Positions 52,585 through 62,325 are shown, numbered from the stretch's first letter. The stretch is 64,000 bases of DNA from Flagellimonas hadalis (GCF_007785775.2 NZ_VNIK02000015.1:24784-88783), one strand, 5' to 3'. Notes: generated from the letters alone by a model not told the origin. A program made the numbers and translations.

Positions 52585-54204
52585 ATGAAGACATTGGATA
52601 CTTTTGATTGGATTACTATATCCGCTTACTTCGTCGTGCTTTTGGGAATTGCCGTTTGGGTGATACGCAAGAAAAAAGAAAGCACGGAAGATTATTTCCT
52701 TGCCGGCAGAAACGTGGGATGGTTTGTGGTCGGGGCCTCCATTTTTGCCTCCAATATTGGCTCGGAACACGTGGTGGGACTGGCAGGTGCAGGAGCCGGG
52801 AACCGTTTGCCCATGTTGATCTATGAGATACAAGCATGGGTGGTGCTGATTCTGGGATGGGTGTTTTTACCCTTCTATGCACGGGCAGGGGTCTTCACCA
52901 TGCCGGAATTTTTGGAAAAACGATTTGATGCCCGTGCCCGATGGATTCTTTCCGTATTCTCCATTGTGGCCTATGTGCTCACTAAAATATCGGTGACCAT
53001 CTATGCGGGTGGGATTGTGGTCTCTGCCTTGTTGGGCATTGATTTTTGGACCGGGGCCATTGCCACGGTGGTCTTGACAGGGGTTTACACCGTTCTGGGC
53101 GGAATGCGGGCAGTAGTTTATACGGAAACACTTCAGGCCATTATACTTGTGGTGGGCGCCGCTGCCCTTACCCTCATCGGTTTGGACCATGTAGGGGGGT
53201 GGCAGAGCATGAAAGAGACCGTTACCCCGGAATACCTCAATATGTGGCGTTCCGCTTCCGATCCCGATTTTCCATGGCCTTCCCTGTTGATTGCAAGTAC
53301 GATCACAGGAATTTGGTATTGGTGTACGGACCAATACATCGTGCAACGTGCATTGACGGCAAAGAATATTAAAGAGGGTAGGAGAGGGACCATTTTTGGT
53401 GCCTTGTTAAAACTTTTCCCAGTTTTCTTGTTCTTGATCCCGGGCGTGATAGCGCTGACCTTGAAAATGCGTGGTGAACTGCATTGGGACAGCCCGGATG
53501 AAGCTTTCCCCGTTTTGATGAGCAACCTCTTGCCATCCGGACTGCGTGGTCTGGTCGCGGCAGGCCTGTTGGCGGCATTGATGAGTTCATTGGCCTCTGT
53601 GTTCAATTCATGTTCTACCCTGTTCACGGTCGATATCTACAAAAAACTGAGGCCAAATACCCCTGAGAAGAAACTGGTCAGGACGGGACAGATCGCTACA
53701 GTGGTGGTGGTCATCATCGGTATCATCTGGATCCCTATCATGGCCAACATATCGGGAGTGCTCTATGAATACCTCCAAAGTGTGCAATCCTACATAGCCC
53801 CACCGATCACCGCGGTGTTCCTTTTGGGGATATTCCATAAGCGTATCAATGCCCAGGGCGCATTCGTCACACTTGTGGTCGGATTTATCGTGGGAGCACT
53901 CCGGATCATTTTGGAATTGGTAAAAGAATCTTTGGACCCCGGAAGCTTTTGGTTCCTTTTGGGCGATATGAACTTTTTGTCCTTCGCCTCTTGGTTCTTC
54001 TTGTTCTGTATTGTATTGATTGTGGTGGTGAGCTATGCTACGAAAGCCCCTTCGGAAGAAAAACTGAGGAACCTTACCTATGCCACCATTTCCGAAGAGG
54101 AAAAAAGAAAGAACAAGAGCAGTTACAACTGGAAGGATATTGTCATTTCCTTGGTGATAGTGGCCATTGTCATCTATGTGATGGTATGGTTCAATGGAAA
54201 CTAA
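52585..54204 (+). CDS. Sodium:solute symporter (SSS/SGLT family), likely arabinose importer
   Basis: A 539-aa inner membrane protein with 13-14 hydrophobic segments and SSS family features: FLAGRNVGWFVVGASIFASNIGSEH, GLRGLVAAGLLAALMSSLAS and SCSTLFTVDIYKKL. It is last in the arabinose operon, which lacks any other sugar transporter, so it is the probable route for L-arabinose into the cytoplasm by Na+ symport. A SusC/SusD pair for the outer membrane step is absent here; SusC1/D1, sharing an Ara box, may supply it. Confidence 0.9.
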   Translation: MKTLDTFDWITISAYFVVLLGIAVWVIRKKKESTEDYFLAGRNVGWFVVGASIFASNIGSEHVVGLAGAGAGNRLPMLIYEIQAWVVLILGWVFLPFYARAGVFTMPEFLEKRFDARARWILSVFSIVAYVLTKISVTIYAGGIVVSALLGIDFWTGAIATVVLTGVYTVLGGMRAVVYTETLQAIILVVGAAALTLIGLDHVGGWQSMKETVTPEYLNMWRSASDPDFPWPSLLIASTITGIWYWCTDQYIVQRALTAKNIKEGRRGTIFGALLKLFPVFLFLIPGVIALTLKMRGELHWDSPDEAFPVLMSNLLPSGLRGLVAAGLLAALMSSLASVFNSCSTLFTVDIYKKLRPNTPEKKLVRTGQIATVVVVIIGIIWIPIMANISGVLYEYLQSVQSYIAPPITAVFLLGIFHKRINAQGAFVTLVVGFIVGALRIILELVKESLDPGSFWFLLGDMNFLSFASWFFLFCIVLIVVVSYATKAPSEEKLRNLTYATISEEEKRKNKSSYNWKDIVISLVIVAIVIYVMVWFNGN

Positions 54205-54212
54205 TAAACCTC

Positions 54213-54275
54213 GGTTCGAGTGCAGTCGAGAACTAAATCAGTATCAAAACCAATAGGTTTCGACTGCACTCAACC
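54213..54275. repeat. REP-like inverted repeat
   Basis: GGTTCGAGTGCAGTCGAGA (from 54213) and GGTTTCGACTGCACTCAACC (54256-54275) are inverted copies with a 22-bp loop. Such TCGACTGC-cored elements are common in Flavobacteriia in my memory. It may also end transcription of the arabinose operon. The rest of the 228-bp gap shows nothing clear. Confidence 0.55.
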
Positions 54276-54432
54276 CGACAAAACTTGAATTTGATCTGCG
54301 GGAATTTCCGAAGATTGGCATCTAACTGACTTTTGGAATTAAGACAAAAGTCCATTTTTTTGACTCCAAAAGCACAGCGGTCTTAGTTCTGATACTTTGT
54401 ATGCCCTGCATTCAAGGCAGTAATTTTGATTT

Positions 54433-55743
54433 TTATATCTCCAAGTTTCCGGCCAATTGTTTGAGGACAATTTCGGAGAGTTTGGCCTGGAATTTAGCAT
54501 TGCTGAGCCGCACACTGGCGTTGATATAGTTCAATTGTGCCGTTCTGAACTCTATGGTGGGAATGATGCCGATCCGGTATTTTTCCACGGTGATTTCCAA
54601 ATTTTCCTTGGCAATGGCCTCGTTCCTTTCCTCGAGTTCCATAAGGCTGATGTTGGTCAGATAGGTTTGGTACGTGGTGTTCACCAAAGATGTCAATGCC
54701 TGTTCTTGTTGGGCAATGGCAATTTCAGCGTTCTCCAAGGCCACTTTCCCCATTTTTTCGTTCCTGTTCTGGTTAAAACCATCGAACAGGTTAAGCGTAG
54801 CTCCAAAACCGTAGCTGAACCCCTTTGAGTCCGAACTTGTGGCAAAGCCCAACTCTGATTTGGAATTGCCAATGTTGTACCCCGAGGTCACAAATATGGA
54901 CGGGTAGCGGGCCGCCTTGATCTGTTTCAGTTCCAGTTCACTGATGCGCTTGTTGATTTTTTCGGCCTGCAATTGCGGGTTTTCCTCGGCTACTTTGGCC
55001 TCCAGTTCGTCCAAAATCAGTTTTTGGTCCACGAATATCTCAGGAATCACCCTAAAATCGATCTTGAGGTCACGGGCCAATTGCTCGTTCAGTTGGGTCT
55101 TGGTGTTCTTGTAAAGTTCCTGCTGGCGCTGCATCAGGGTCTGGTCCGTATTGAGGTCCACTTGGGCGTTCAGTACTTCCAGTTTGGATGCCTTACCTAT
55201 GGTAAATCGGTTTTGGGCAAGTTCCACGCGCTGCTCCGAGATGATAAGGGTACTGTCCAGGGCCGATAGTTGTTGCTGTTGCTGGACTAGGTCATAATAG
55301 GTGATCATGACTTCGCCTACGGTGGTCAATATGGCCTGTTTCAGTTCGGCTTCACCCAGTTTTTTGGTTTCCTTCAACTGTTCGTAGTTGGCGAACATAC
55401 GCAGACCATCAAAAACGGTCCACTCCAAGGCCACACCATAATTGAAACTACTGTTCTTTACATTGTCCCGGTCCTGAACGGTTCCATCGTTACGGACTTG
55501 GGTCAAACTTTGTATACTGTTGTTATCGGCCAAATTGGCCCCGACCTGGGGAAGCATTCCAGCCTGTCCGGGAGTGGTGCCCAACTCATCTATCTTCAGT
55601 TCGTTTCGGGCCGTTTTTATCTGAAAATTGTTTTCCAGAGCTATTTTGACCGCATCTTGCACCGTAAGGACTTCCTGTGCATTGGTCAAAGCAATGCCGT
55701 TCAATACGAATATAAAAATGCTTATTCGCTTTTTAATGCCCAT
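54433..55743 (-). CDS. TolC family outer membrane efflux protein
   Basis: A 436-aa outer membrane channel with a signal peptide (cleavage near ALTNAQ). The long helical repeats with LTVQDAVKIALENNFQIKTARNEL at the start and SLMELEERNEAIAKENLEITVEKYRIG near the end are the outer membrane efflux protein pattern. It is the outer component of the tripartite RND pump. It is the last of three genes and its start overlaps the end of the RND gene by 11 bp. Confidence 0.9.
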   Translation of the reverse strand: MGIKKRISIFIFVLNGIALTNAQEVLTVQDAVKIALENNFQIKTARNELKIDELGTTPGQAGMLPQVGANLADNNSIQSLTQVRNDGTVQDRDNVKNSSFNYGVALEWTVFDGLRMFANYEQLKETKKLGEAELKQAILTTVGEVMITYYDLVQQQQQLSALDSTLIISEQRVELAQNRFTIGKASKLEVLNAQVDLNTDQTLMQRQQELYKNTKTQLNEQLARDLKIDFRVIPEIFVDQKLILDELEAKVAEENPQLQAEKINKRISELELKQIKAARYPSIFVTSGYNIGNSKSELGFATSSDSKGFSYGFGATLNLFDGFNQNRNEKMGKVALENAEIAIAQQEQALTSLVNTTYQTYLTNISLMELEERNEAIAKENLEITVEKYRIGIIPTIEFRTAQLNYINASVRLSNAKFQAKLSEIVLKQLAGNLEI

Positions 55744-58700
55744 GTGAGGAAATTTCTAGGTTTTTGAATTCAGGACGTATGACTTTTTTTCTGGACCACA
55801 TGAGATACAGTGCCGGGATGATGAACAGGGTGAGTACCAAGGAAAACAAGGTGCCACCAATGATCACCACACCCATACCGGTACGGCTGGAGGATGCTGC
55901 GCCAAGCGACAATGCAATGGGCAATGCACCCAGGGCAACGGTAAGACTGGTCATCAAAATAGGTCGCAATCGCGATACGGACGCTTTCATTATGGCCTCC
56001 ATTTTGGATAGTTCCTGGTTTTCTTCCTGTAGCTGATTGGCAAATTCAACGATCAGGATACCGTTCTTGGTCACCAAACCTATCAGCATGATGGTACCAA
56101 TCTGGCTAAAAATGTTCCAGGTTTCACCGAACAGCCACAGAGAGAACATTGCCCCTGCAACGGCCATGGGCACGGTGAGGATGATAATGATGGGGTCAAT
56201 AAAACTTTCAAACTGGGCAGCGAGGATCAAAAAGATCAACAGGAAGGCCAGACCAAATGCAAATGCTGTATTGGAACTACTTTCCACGAAGTCGCGGGAT
56301 TCACCGCCAAGATCCGTAGTGAAGGTATCGTCCAAGACCCTTTCCTTTATGGCGTTCATGGCATCAATTCCGTCACCGATACTCTTGCCCGGTGCCAAGT
56401 TGGCGGAAACCGTGGCAGACATATATCGGTTGTTGTGGAACAATTGTGGTGGACTGCTGTGTTCTTCGGTGGTGACCAAATTGTCCAATTGGATCAATTG
56501 CCCCTTGTCGTTCTTTACAAAAATGGAGGTGAGGTCCGTAGGATCGTTCCGATCTTGTTTGTCGAACTGACCTATCACCTGATATTGTTTTCCGTTCATC
56601 AAAAAGTAACCGAAGCGTTGCCCGCTCAAGGATAGCTGGAGGGTCTGTGCCACATCCCGAACGGAAACCCCAAGACTTTGGGCCTTTTCCCTATCGATGG
56701 ACACATAGATTTCAGGTTTGTTGAACTTGAGGTTCACATCCACAAAGGAGAAGGTTGGGTCTTTTTCTGCCTCGGCCATGAATTCAGGGACTTTTTCCTG
56801 TAGTTTTTCAAAATTCTTTGCTTGGATGATGAACTGGATCGGAGGTCCACCACGTCGGTTCACAGAAATAGTGGGTCGTTCTGAAACGTTGGATCTTCCC
56901 CCAACAAAGGCTTTGGACCAGCGACCTAGATCTTGGGCAATCTCACGTTGGGAACGTTCTCGTTCGCTAGGGTCTACCAAAGCCACATTGGCACGCCCAC
57001 TGTTCACCGATGAGCTACCAAACCCGGGCGAGGTCAAGATAAGGCTGACCTTTTTTTCGGGGATGGAGTCATTGATCAATTTGGTGATGTCGGTCATCAG
57101 TTTGTCCATATAGTCATAGGACGATCCCTCGGGGGCCGAAACGTTCATGCTTACAAAGCTACGGTCATCATAGGGCGCGGTCTCTTTTTGAAGTAGGGAA
57201 TAGAAGAGTACGATCAATCCCAAACATCCGATGAGAATGGGGAAGCTGAGCCATTTCTTCTGGATGAACTTTTCCAAGGCACTTTTGTAGGACTCGTTCA
57301 TGGCCACAAAGTATTTTTCGGTGACCTGATAGAATTTGGATCTGCTCTGTTTCCCGGGCTTGGTCAGATAGGCATTCAGCATGGGCGTGAGCGTAAGGGA
57401 AACGAAGGCCGAGACCAGTACTGCTGTTCCCAATACCACACCAAATTCCCTGAACAACCGGCCCACAAAACCTTCGAGGAAGATAACGGGCAGGAACACC
57501 GCGGCAAGGGTGATGGAGATGGAGATGACCGCAAAAAAGATCTCGTTGGACCCTTTGATGGCCGCCTCTATGGGATTCATGCCCTCCTCAATTTTTTTAT
57601 AGATGTTCTCGGTGACCACAATACCGTCATCCACCACCAGTCCTGTGGCCAAAACGATGGCCAATAGGGTAAGTACGTTCACGGAGAATCCCAGCATCCA
57701 CATAAAAAAGAAGGTGGCGATCAATGAAACGGGAATGTCCAACAATGGACGCAGTGCGAGGGACCAGTTCCTAAAGAACAGGTAGATGACCAAGATCACG
57801 AGAATGATGGATATCAAAATGGTCTCCGCAACCTCGGTGACGGCTCTTTTCACGAAGACCGTATCATCAATGACAACATTTAGTTTAAAATCTTCGGGAA
57901 GGTCATTTTGAAGTTTTTCGTATTCTTCATAGAAGGCATTGGCAATTTCCAGGTAGTTGGTTCCCGGCTGTGGGACCACAGCAACAGCGACCATGGGCTG
58001 TCCTGAGTCGCTCATTTTGGTCTCCATGTTCTCGCCTTCAAGGGTAGCACGGCCAATATCGCTCAGCTGTACCAATTTTTCCCCGTCGGCCAATATGATG
58101 ATGTTGTTGAACTCCTCCTCGGTGTTCAGGTTTCCGAGGGTCTTTACGCTCAACTCTGTATTGTCTCCTGTAAGTTTGCCAGAGGGCAATTCGATGTTCT
58201 GGGCCAAAAGTGCGGCACGCACATCGGCCACGGTGAGTCCGTAGGATGCCAGTTTCAAGGGGTCTATCCAAAGCCTCATCGCATACCTACGCTGTCCCCA
58301 AATCTGCACCCCGCTCACCCCGGGAATGGTCTCGATCCGTTGGGCGATTACATTTTCCGCATAGTCCGAAAGTTCCAGGATGTTCTTGTTGTTGCTCTGA
58401 ACGGTCATTGAAATGATCCTGTCGGCATCGGCATCTGCTTTTGAAACCACGGGAGGGGCATCCAAATCTTCGGGAAGACTCCGCAGGGCCTGCGAAACTT
58501 TGTCACGCACGTCATTTGCGGCGGCTTCCAGGTCTTTGTCCAGTTCAAATTCGATGGTGATGGAACTGGAACCCTGAACACTGGAAGATGTAATGTTGCG
58601 TATTCCATCAATGGAGTTGATGGCCTTTTCCAAGGGCTCGGTGATCTGGGATTCAATGATATCCGCATTTGCTCCGGAATAACTGGTGCGAACGGAGACC

Positions 58701-58831
58701 ACAGCAGGGTCAATGGACGGGAACTCCCGAACACCCAAGAAGGTATAGCCAATGATCCCAAAAAGAATAATGGAAATGTTCATCACAATGGTGAGAACAG
58801 GTCTTTTGATACTTATGGTAGAGAGGCTCAT
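55733..58831 (-). CDS. RND efflux transporter (AcrB/HAE1 family)
   Basis: A 1032-aa inner membrane proton-driven pump with 12 membrane segments and two large periplasmic loops. The start SLSTISIKRPVLTIVMNISII, the proton-relay pair in ATGLVVDDGIVVTENI and GLVTKNGILIVEFANQ are family signatures. It exports drugs, detergents or similar compounds; the substrate is not predictable. It overlaps the adaptor gene by 4 bp and TolC by 11 bp, so all three are one operon. Confidence 0.93.
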   Translation of the reverse strand: MSLSTISIKRPVLTIVMNISIILFGIIGYTFLGVREFPSIDPAVVSVRTSYSGANADIIESQITEPLEKAINSIDGIRNITSSSVQGSSSITIEFELDKDLEAAANDVRDKVSQALRSLPEDLDAPPVVSKADADADRIISMTVQSNNKNILELSDYAENVIAQRIETIPGVSGVQIWGQRRYAMRLWIDPLKLASYGLTVADVRAALLAQNIELPSGKLTGDNTELSVKTLGNLNTEEEFNNIIILADGEKLVQLSDIGRATLEGENMETKMSDSGQPMVAVAVVPQPGTNYLEIANAFYEEYEKLQNDLPEDFKLNVVIDDTVFVKRAVTEVAETILISIILVILVIYLFFRNWSLALRPLLDIPVSLIATFFFMWMLGFSVNVLTLLAIVLATGLVVDDGIVVTENIYKKIEEGMNPIEAAIKGSNEIFFAVISISITLAAVFLPVIFLEGFVGRLFREFGVVLGTAVLVSAFVSLTLTPMLNAYLTKPGKQSRSKFYQVTEKYFVAMNESYKSALEKFIQKKWLSFPILIGCLGLIVLFYSLLQKETAPYDDRSFVSMNVSAPEGSSYDYMDKLMTDITKLINDSIPEKKVSLILTSPGFGSSSVNSGRANVALVDPSERERSQREIAQDLGRWSKAFVGGRSNVSERPTISVNRRGGPPIQFIIQAKNFEKLQEKVPEFMAEAEKDPTFSFVDVNLKFNKPEIYVSIDREKAQSLGVSVRDVAQTLQLSLSGQRFGYFLMNGKQYQVIGQFDKQDRNDPTDLTSIFVKNDKGQLIQLDNLVTTEEHSSPPQLFHNNRYMSATVSANLAPGKSIGDGIDAMNAIKERVLDDTFTTDLGGESRDFVESSSNTAFAFGLAFLLIFLILAAQFESFIDPIIIILTVPMAVAGAMFSLWLFGETWNIFSQIGTIMLIGLVTKNGILIVEFANQLQEENQELSKMEAIMKASVSRLRPILMTSLTVALGALPIALSLGAASSSRTGMGVVIIGGTLFSLVLTLFIIPALYLMWSRKKVIRPEFKNLEISSHGH

Positions 58832-59904
58832 GGCGCTTGGATCAAGGGTTCGGGTTCTTCAAGAACAACGTGCACGGGCGAACCATTCTGTAGTGCCATC
58901 ACACCATAGGTAAGTATGGTGTCTCCAGGATGAAGGTTGGTCAGTACGCGTACCACTTTTCCGGTACGTGCCCCGATTTCCACATCCACTTCCTTGGCCT
59001 TGCCATTCTCAAGGATAAAGATCTTCTTTCCATTTTGTACGGGGATCAATGCCTCAGAGGGTACCAAAAGGGCATTGTCCACTGTTTCCAAAGGCAATTG
59101 GACACTGGTATAGGCACCAGGGTAGAGCTTGTTGTCCCGATTGTCCATGATGGCCCGCATCCTGAGGGTCCTGGTGGTGATGTCCACTTCAGGATCTATC
59201 GCATAGATGGTGGCACTGTATTCTTCCTTTGAATCTGAAGTGGTAAAGGTCAGTGCCGTGCCCACATTTACTTGGGCGGCATATTTTTCTGGAACGGAAA
59301 AGGTGATCTTCAGTTCGTCGGTATTGACCAATTTGGCAATAACGCTGGTAGGGGTCACATAAGTTCCCTTGGAAATGGCCCTTAGGCCGATGGTCCCGGA
59401 AAAGGGCGCTCTAAGTGTGGTCTTGGACAATTGCGCTTCAATCAGCTCGGCTTCGGCACTGGCCGATTGATAGTCCGCGCTGGCAATGTCATATTCTTCT
59501 TGGCTTATGGCCTGTTTTTCCAAGAGGAGCTTTGCTCTTCGCTCATTTTCAGAGGCCAGTTTTTTTGCAGTCTGTGCCTTGGAAAGCTGGGCACGTAGCT
59601 CAATGTCGTTTACTTTTAGCAACACTTGTCCCTGAGACACCTTGCTCCCTTCCTTGAAATTGATACTCTCTACGACTCCCGATACTTCGCTCCGTATCTC
59701 GATCTGCTCATTGGCTTCCAAGGTTCCGGCAATGGAAATGTTGTCCTTGAAGGTCTGTGGTTTTAGGACCATGCCGGAGACTGTGGGGATGCTGGGGCCG
59801 CCGCCGCCGGATTTCCCCACTTCTGCATTGGATTTGATTCTGTAGGCGATGAGCGCACCTATTCCAATGACAAATAGGATGTAAACTATAGTTCTTACTT
59901 TCAT
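58828..59904 (-). CDS. RND periplasmic adaptor (membrane fusion protein)
   Basis: A 358-aa protein with one N-terminal membrane anchor (TIVYILFVIGIGALIAY), a biotinyl-lipoyl-like domain (EVSGVVESINFKEGSKVSQGQVLLKVND), a short coiled-coil hairpin (about residues 110-160) and C-terminal beta domains. It links the RND pump to TolC. It is first in the operon; a palindrome stands 20 bp upstream of its start. Confidence 0.92.
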   Translation of the reverse strand: MKVRTIVYILFVIGIGALIAYRIKSNAEVGKSGGGGPSIPTVSGMVLKPQTFKDNISIAGTLEANEQIEIRSEVSGVVESINFKEGSKVSQGQVLLKVNDIELRAQLSKAQTAKKLASENERRAKLLLEKQAISQEEYDIASADYQSASAEAELIEAQLSKTTLRAPFSGTIGLRAISKGTYVTPTSVIAKLVNTDELKITFSVPEKYAAQVNVGTALTFTTSDSKEEYSATIYAIDPEVDITTRTLRMRAIMDNRDNKLYPGAYTSVQLPLETVDNALLVPSEALIPVQNGKKIFILENGKAKEVDVEIGARTGKVVRVLTNLHPGDTILTYGVMALQNGSPVHVVLEEPEPLIQAP

Positions 59905-59924
59905 TTTGGTTTGGTGGATGGTGG

Positions 59925-59946
59925 CACTATTTTTTTTAAAATAGTG
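59925..59946. promoter_or_regulatory. Palindrome upstream of the RND operon
   Basis: CACTATTTT and AAAATAGTG form a 9-bp inverted repeat around a T4 centre, 20 bp before the adaptor start. It may be a repressor operator or part of the promoter; no regulator gene is adjacent. The remaining ~200 bp to the stress protein gene are AT-rich with no other clear element apart from the box at 60141. Confidence 0.4.
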
Positions 59947-60140
59947 TCAGCCAAAGATAAAGTTTACCGATTGTTCCGTATAGTTTGATAAGGGTATTTT
60001 AACACAGGAAACCTTTGAACGTCCACTTGTTATGGCTTAACGACCAATACAAGGGCGCAAACCGCATTTTAGGGGTTCAAGTGTTAATTTTTTATGATAC
60101 TGGATTGACCAATATCATTTTATGCCCGGAGTGGCGCGTC

Positions 60141-60148
60141 TATCTTTG
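60141..60148 (+). promoter_or_regulatory. Candidate -7 box of the stress protein pair
   Basis: TATCTTTG fits TAnnTTTG exactly, 17 bp before ATG 60166. No TTG lies at the usual -33 distance. Confidence 0.4.
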
Positions 60149-60165
60149 GAGAAACAGTGATTGAA

Positions 60166-61011
60166 ATGAAAACCGTATTGATCCCTACAGATTTTTCAGC
60201 GAATGCGCTCCAAGCGCTCCAATATGCCCAAGAGCTCTACAAATGTGAGCGGGCCTGTTTTTTTGTCCTGCATGCCTATGCGGAACAGGTATACGGGGAG
60301 TTTGGTGCCAATCCGAAGGAAGAAGTGGATGCCCTCAAAAAGAAAACAAGGGAGCAAACACAGAAGAAACTGGACCAAATGCTGGAACCCATCATGGGTA
60401 CGCCCCCGAACCCTTTGCACAATTTTGAGACCATCGCCTGTTTTGACAGCTTGGTGGACGGGATAAACGATGTGGTGGATGAAATGAACATAGATTTGGT
60501 GATCATGGGGACCAAAGGGGGAACCAGTGACCATAAGACCACTTTTGGAAGTTATACCATTGAAGTGTTCAAGTATGTGAAGTGTCCTGTACTGGCCGTT
60601 CCCGAGGGTTTTGAATATAGGCGGCCCAAGTCTGTCCTTTTTCCTACCGACTACATGCTACCTTACAAGCGGAGGGAGCTGAAACTTTTGGACGATCTGG
60701 CCAGTAAGTTCAAATCGGAAGTGCACTGCCTTTACATTACGGATTTTGATGAACTCAGTCCACGACAAGAGGACAACAAACGTTTCTTGGAAGGCACACT
60801 TTCCCGATCCTATCTGTATTTTGAAACCATGCCCATCAAAAACAGGGCAGAGGCCATTCTGGAAAAATTAGAGCAGAAAGGGGCCGACCTGCTTGTCATG
60901 GTGAACTCCCGACATTCCTTTTTTGAGGATATGCTCTATCGGTCCACGGTGGACCTTTTGAGCTTGAAATTGAAGATACCGTTCTTGGTAATGCAAAATT
61001 TGAACAGATGA
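60166..61011 (+). CDS. Universal stress protein, tandem-domain
   Basis: A 281-aa cytoplasmic protein made of two USP-like halves. The first begins KTVLIPTDFSANALQALQYA and ends with the nucleotide-binding MGTKGGTSDHKTTFGSY; the second (VLFPTDYMLPYKRREL) is more degenerate. A GTG at 60157 would add three residues, but ATG 60166 gives the usual start. Its stop overlaps the next USP gene's start, so the pair is translationally coupled. Role: stress or starvation survival in general; nothing more specific. Confidence 0.88.
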   Translation: MKTVLIPTDFSANALQALQYAQELYKCERACFFVLHAYAEQVYGEFGANPKEEVDALKKKTREQTQKKLDQMLEPIMGTPPNPLHNFETIACFDSLVDGINDVVDEMNIDLVIMGTKGGTSDHKTTFGSYTIEVFKYVKCPVLAVPEGFEYRRPKSVLFPTDYMLPYKRRELKLLDDLASKFKSEVHCLYITDFDELSPRQEDNKRFLEGTLSRSYLYFETMPIKNRAEAILEKLEQKGADLLVMVNSRHSFFEDMLYRSTVDLLSLKLKIPFLVMQNLNR

Positions 61012-61877
61012 AAAAGAAGGATAAGAAACAGGTGGTGCTGCCCACCGATTTTTCAAAAAATGCCTGGAATGCGATCGTATATGCGCTTACCCTCTTCAAG
61101 GATGTGCCCTGCGATTTCTTTCTCCTGAATGCCTTTCAAGTGGGTACTTCTGGGCTGAGTACCAGAATGGGCCAGGCGAACGACACCCGTTTGTTCCATT
61201 TGCTGAAGGAGCAATCGGAGCGTGACCTGGAAAAGGTTTTGCAGCAGGTGAAGGAGATGGATGGCAACCCTGAACACACTTTTGAGACCCTTTCCATTGC
61301 GGACAACCTTGTCAATGCCATTGGGAGGACCGTCTATAATAAAGGTATGGACTATATCATCATGGGTACCAAGGGTGCAACCGGCCTTAAGGAAGTGTTC
61401 ATGGGGAGCAATACGTACAAGATTATCAAGGAAATTGATTTTTGCCCCATAATTGCTGTTCCCGAGGATTTCAAAAGTGAAGGTGACATCGATACCATTT
61501 TATTGGCCACGGGATATGAGCATCTTTTTGAAGCCTACGAACTCAGACCCCTTTTACAGATTGCCAAACTCCATGGTTCCAAGATCAGCATAACCCTTGT
61601 GGGCAATTTGGAGGAACTGACCCCGGAGCAGGAGGCATCAAGAAATATCATCAAGAAACAGTTGAGATCGGTGCCCTATGATTTTGTGGCTGTGGAAAAG
61701 GACACATCCATCTACCATACCATCCAAAAAACGGTGGAAGGGAACGGGGACATTCAAATGGTGGCCATGATCAATCGGGACCGTGGTTTCTTTGAGCGGT
61801 TGACCCGTGAGCCAGTGGTCCAAAAAGTTTCCTTCAATTCCAAAGTCCCCTTTTTGGTCATCCATTTGTTCGAATAG
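61008..61877 (+). CDS. Universal stress protein, tandem-domain
   Basis: A 289-aa paralog of the preceding gene, beginning KQVVLPTDFSKNAWNAIVYALTLF with the nucleotide-binding loop MGTKGATGLKEVFMGSN. The second half (TILLATGYEHLFEAYELRPL) again lacks a clear ATP loop. It overlaps the upstream USP gene by 4 bp. It converges with thioredoxin across about 26 bp. Confidence 0.87.
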   Translation: MKKKDKKQVVLPTDFSKNAWNAIVYALTLFKDVPCDFFLLNAFQVGTSGLSTRMGQANDTRLFHLLKEQSERDLEKVLQQVKEMDGNPEHTFETLSIADNLVNAIGRTVYNKGMDYIIMGTKGATGLKEVFMGSNTYKIIKEIDFCPIIAVPEDFKSEGDIDTILLATGYEHLFEAYELRPLLQIAKLHGSKISITLVGNLEELTPEQEASRNIIKKQLRSVPYDFVAVEKDTSIYHTIQKTVEGNGDIQMVAMINRDRGFFERLTREPVVQKVSFNSKVPFLVIHLFE

Positions 61878-61903
61878 GTACCTGAATCCAAACCAATCGG
61901 GCA

Positions 61904-62203
61904 TCACAAATAGGACCTCACCACCTGCAACAGCTCTGTTTTTTGGAGCACTCCTGACTGTCTCCAGAGCTGTTTGCCGTTTTTGAAGAGCATCATGGTG
62001 GGCACGCCCCTTACCTGATAGGTGCCGGCAAGGGATTGGTTTTTGTCCACATCGATCTTTACGATTTTTAGCGAGTCCCCCAGTTCATCCTTCACCTCTT
62101 TGAGGATGGGAGCAAGCATTTTGCAGGGGCCACACCATTCTGCAAAGAAGTCGATGAGCACCAATTGGTCCGATTCTATCAAAGCGGAAAAATTTCCTTT
62201 CAT
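61904..62203 (-). CDS. Thioredoxin
   Basis: A 99-aa single-domain thioredoxin with the active site WCGPC (Cys24, Cys27) in LIDFFAEWCGPCKMLAPIL and the cis-Pro loop VRGVPTMMLFKNG. No signal peptide, so it is cytoplasmic and reduces protein disulfides. It is a stand-alone gene between the convergent stress protein genes and the terminator of the PorP/SprF gene. Confidence 0.93.
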   Translation of the reverse strand: MKGNFSALIESDQLVLIDFFAEWCGPCKMLAPILKEVKDELGDSLKIVKIDVDKNQSLAGTYQVRGVPTMMLFKNGKQLWRQSGVLQKTELLQVVRSYL

Positions 62204-62293
62204 GGTTCAAAATGTTGATGGTGTGCAAGGTAAAAAATAGGAATGGTTCTCCAATTGACGGTTGTCATGATCTGTCCCTTTTCTTGAAAAAAT

Positions 62294-62325
62294 AAGGGCC
62301 ATCCGGAAAATTCCGAGTGGCCCTT
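62294..62325 (-). terminator. Rho-independent terminator after the PorP/SprF gene
   Basis: AAGGGCCA pairs with TGGCCCTT and inside it CGGAA with TTCCG. Read on the minus strand the stem is followed by a T-rich run (TTATTTTTTC), 60 bp after the sprF-like stop. Confidence 0.8.
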
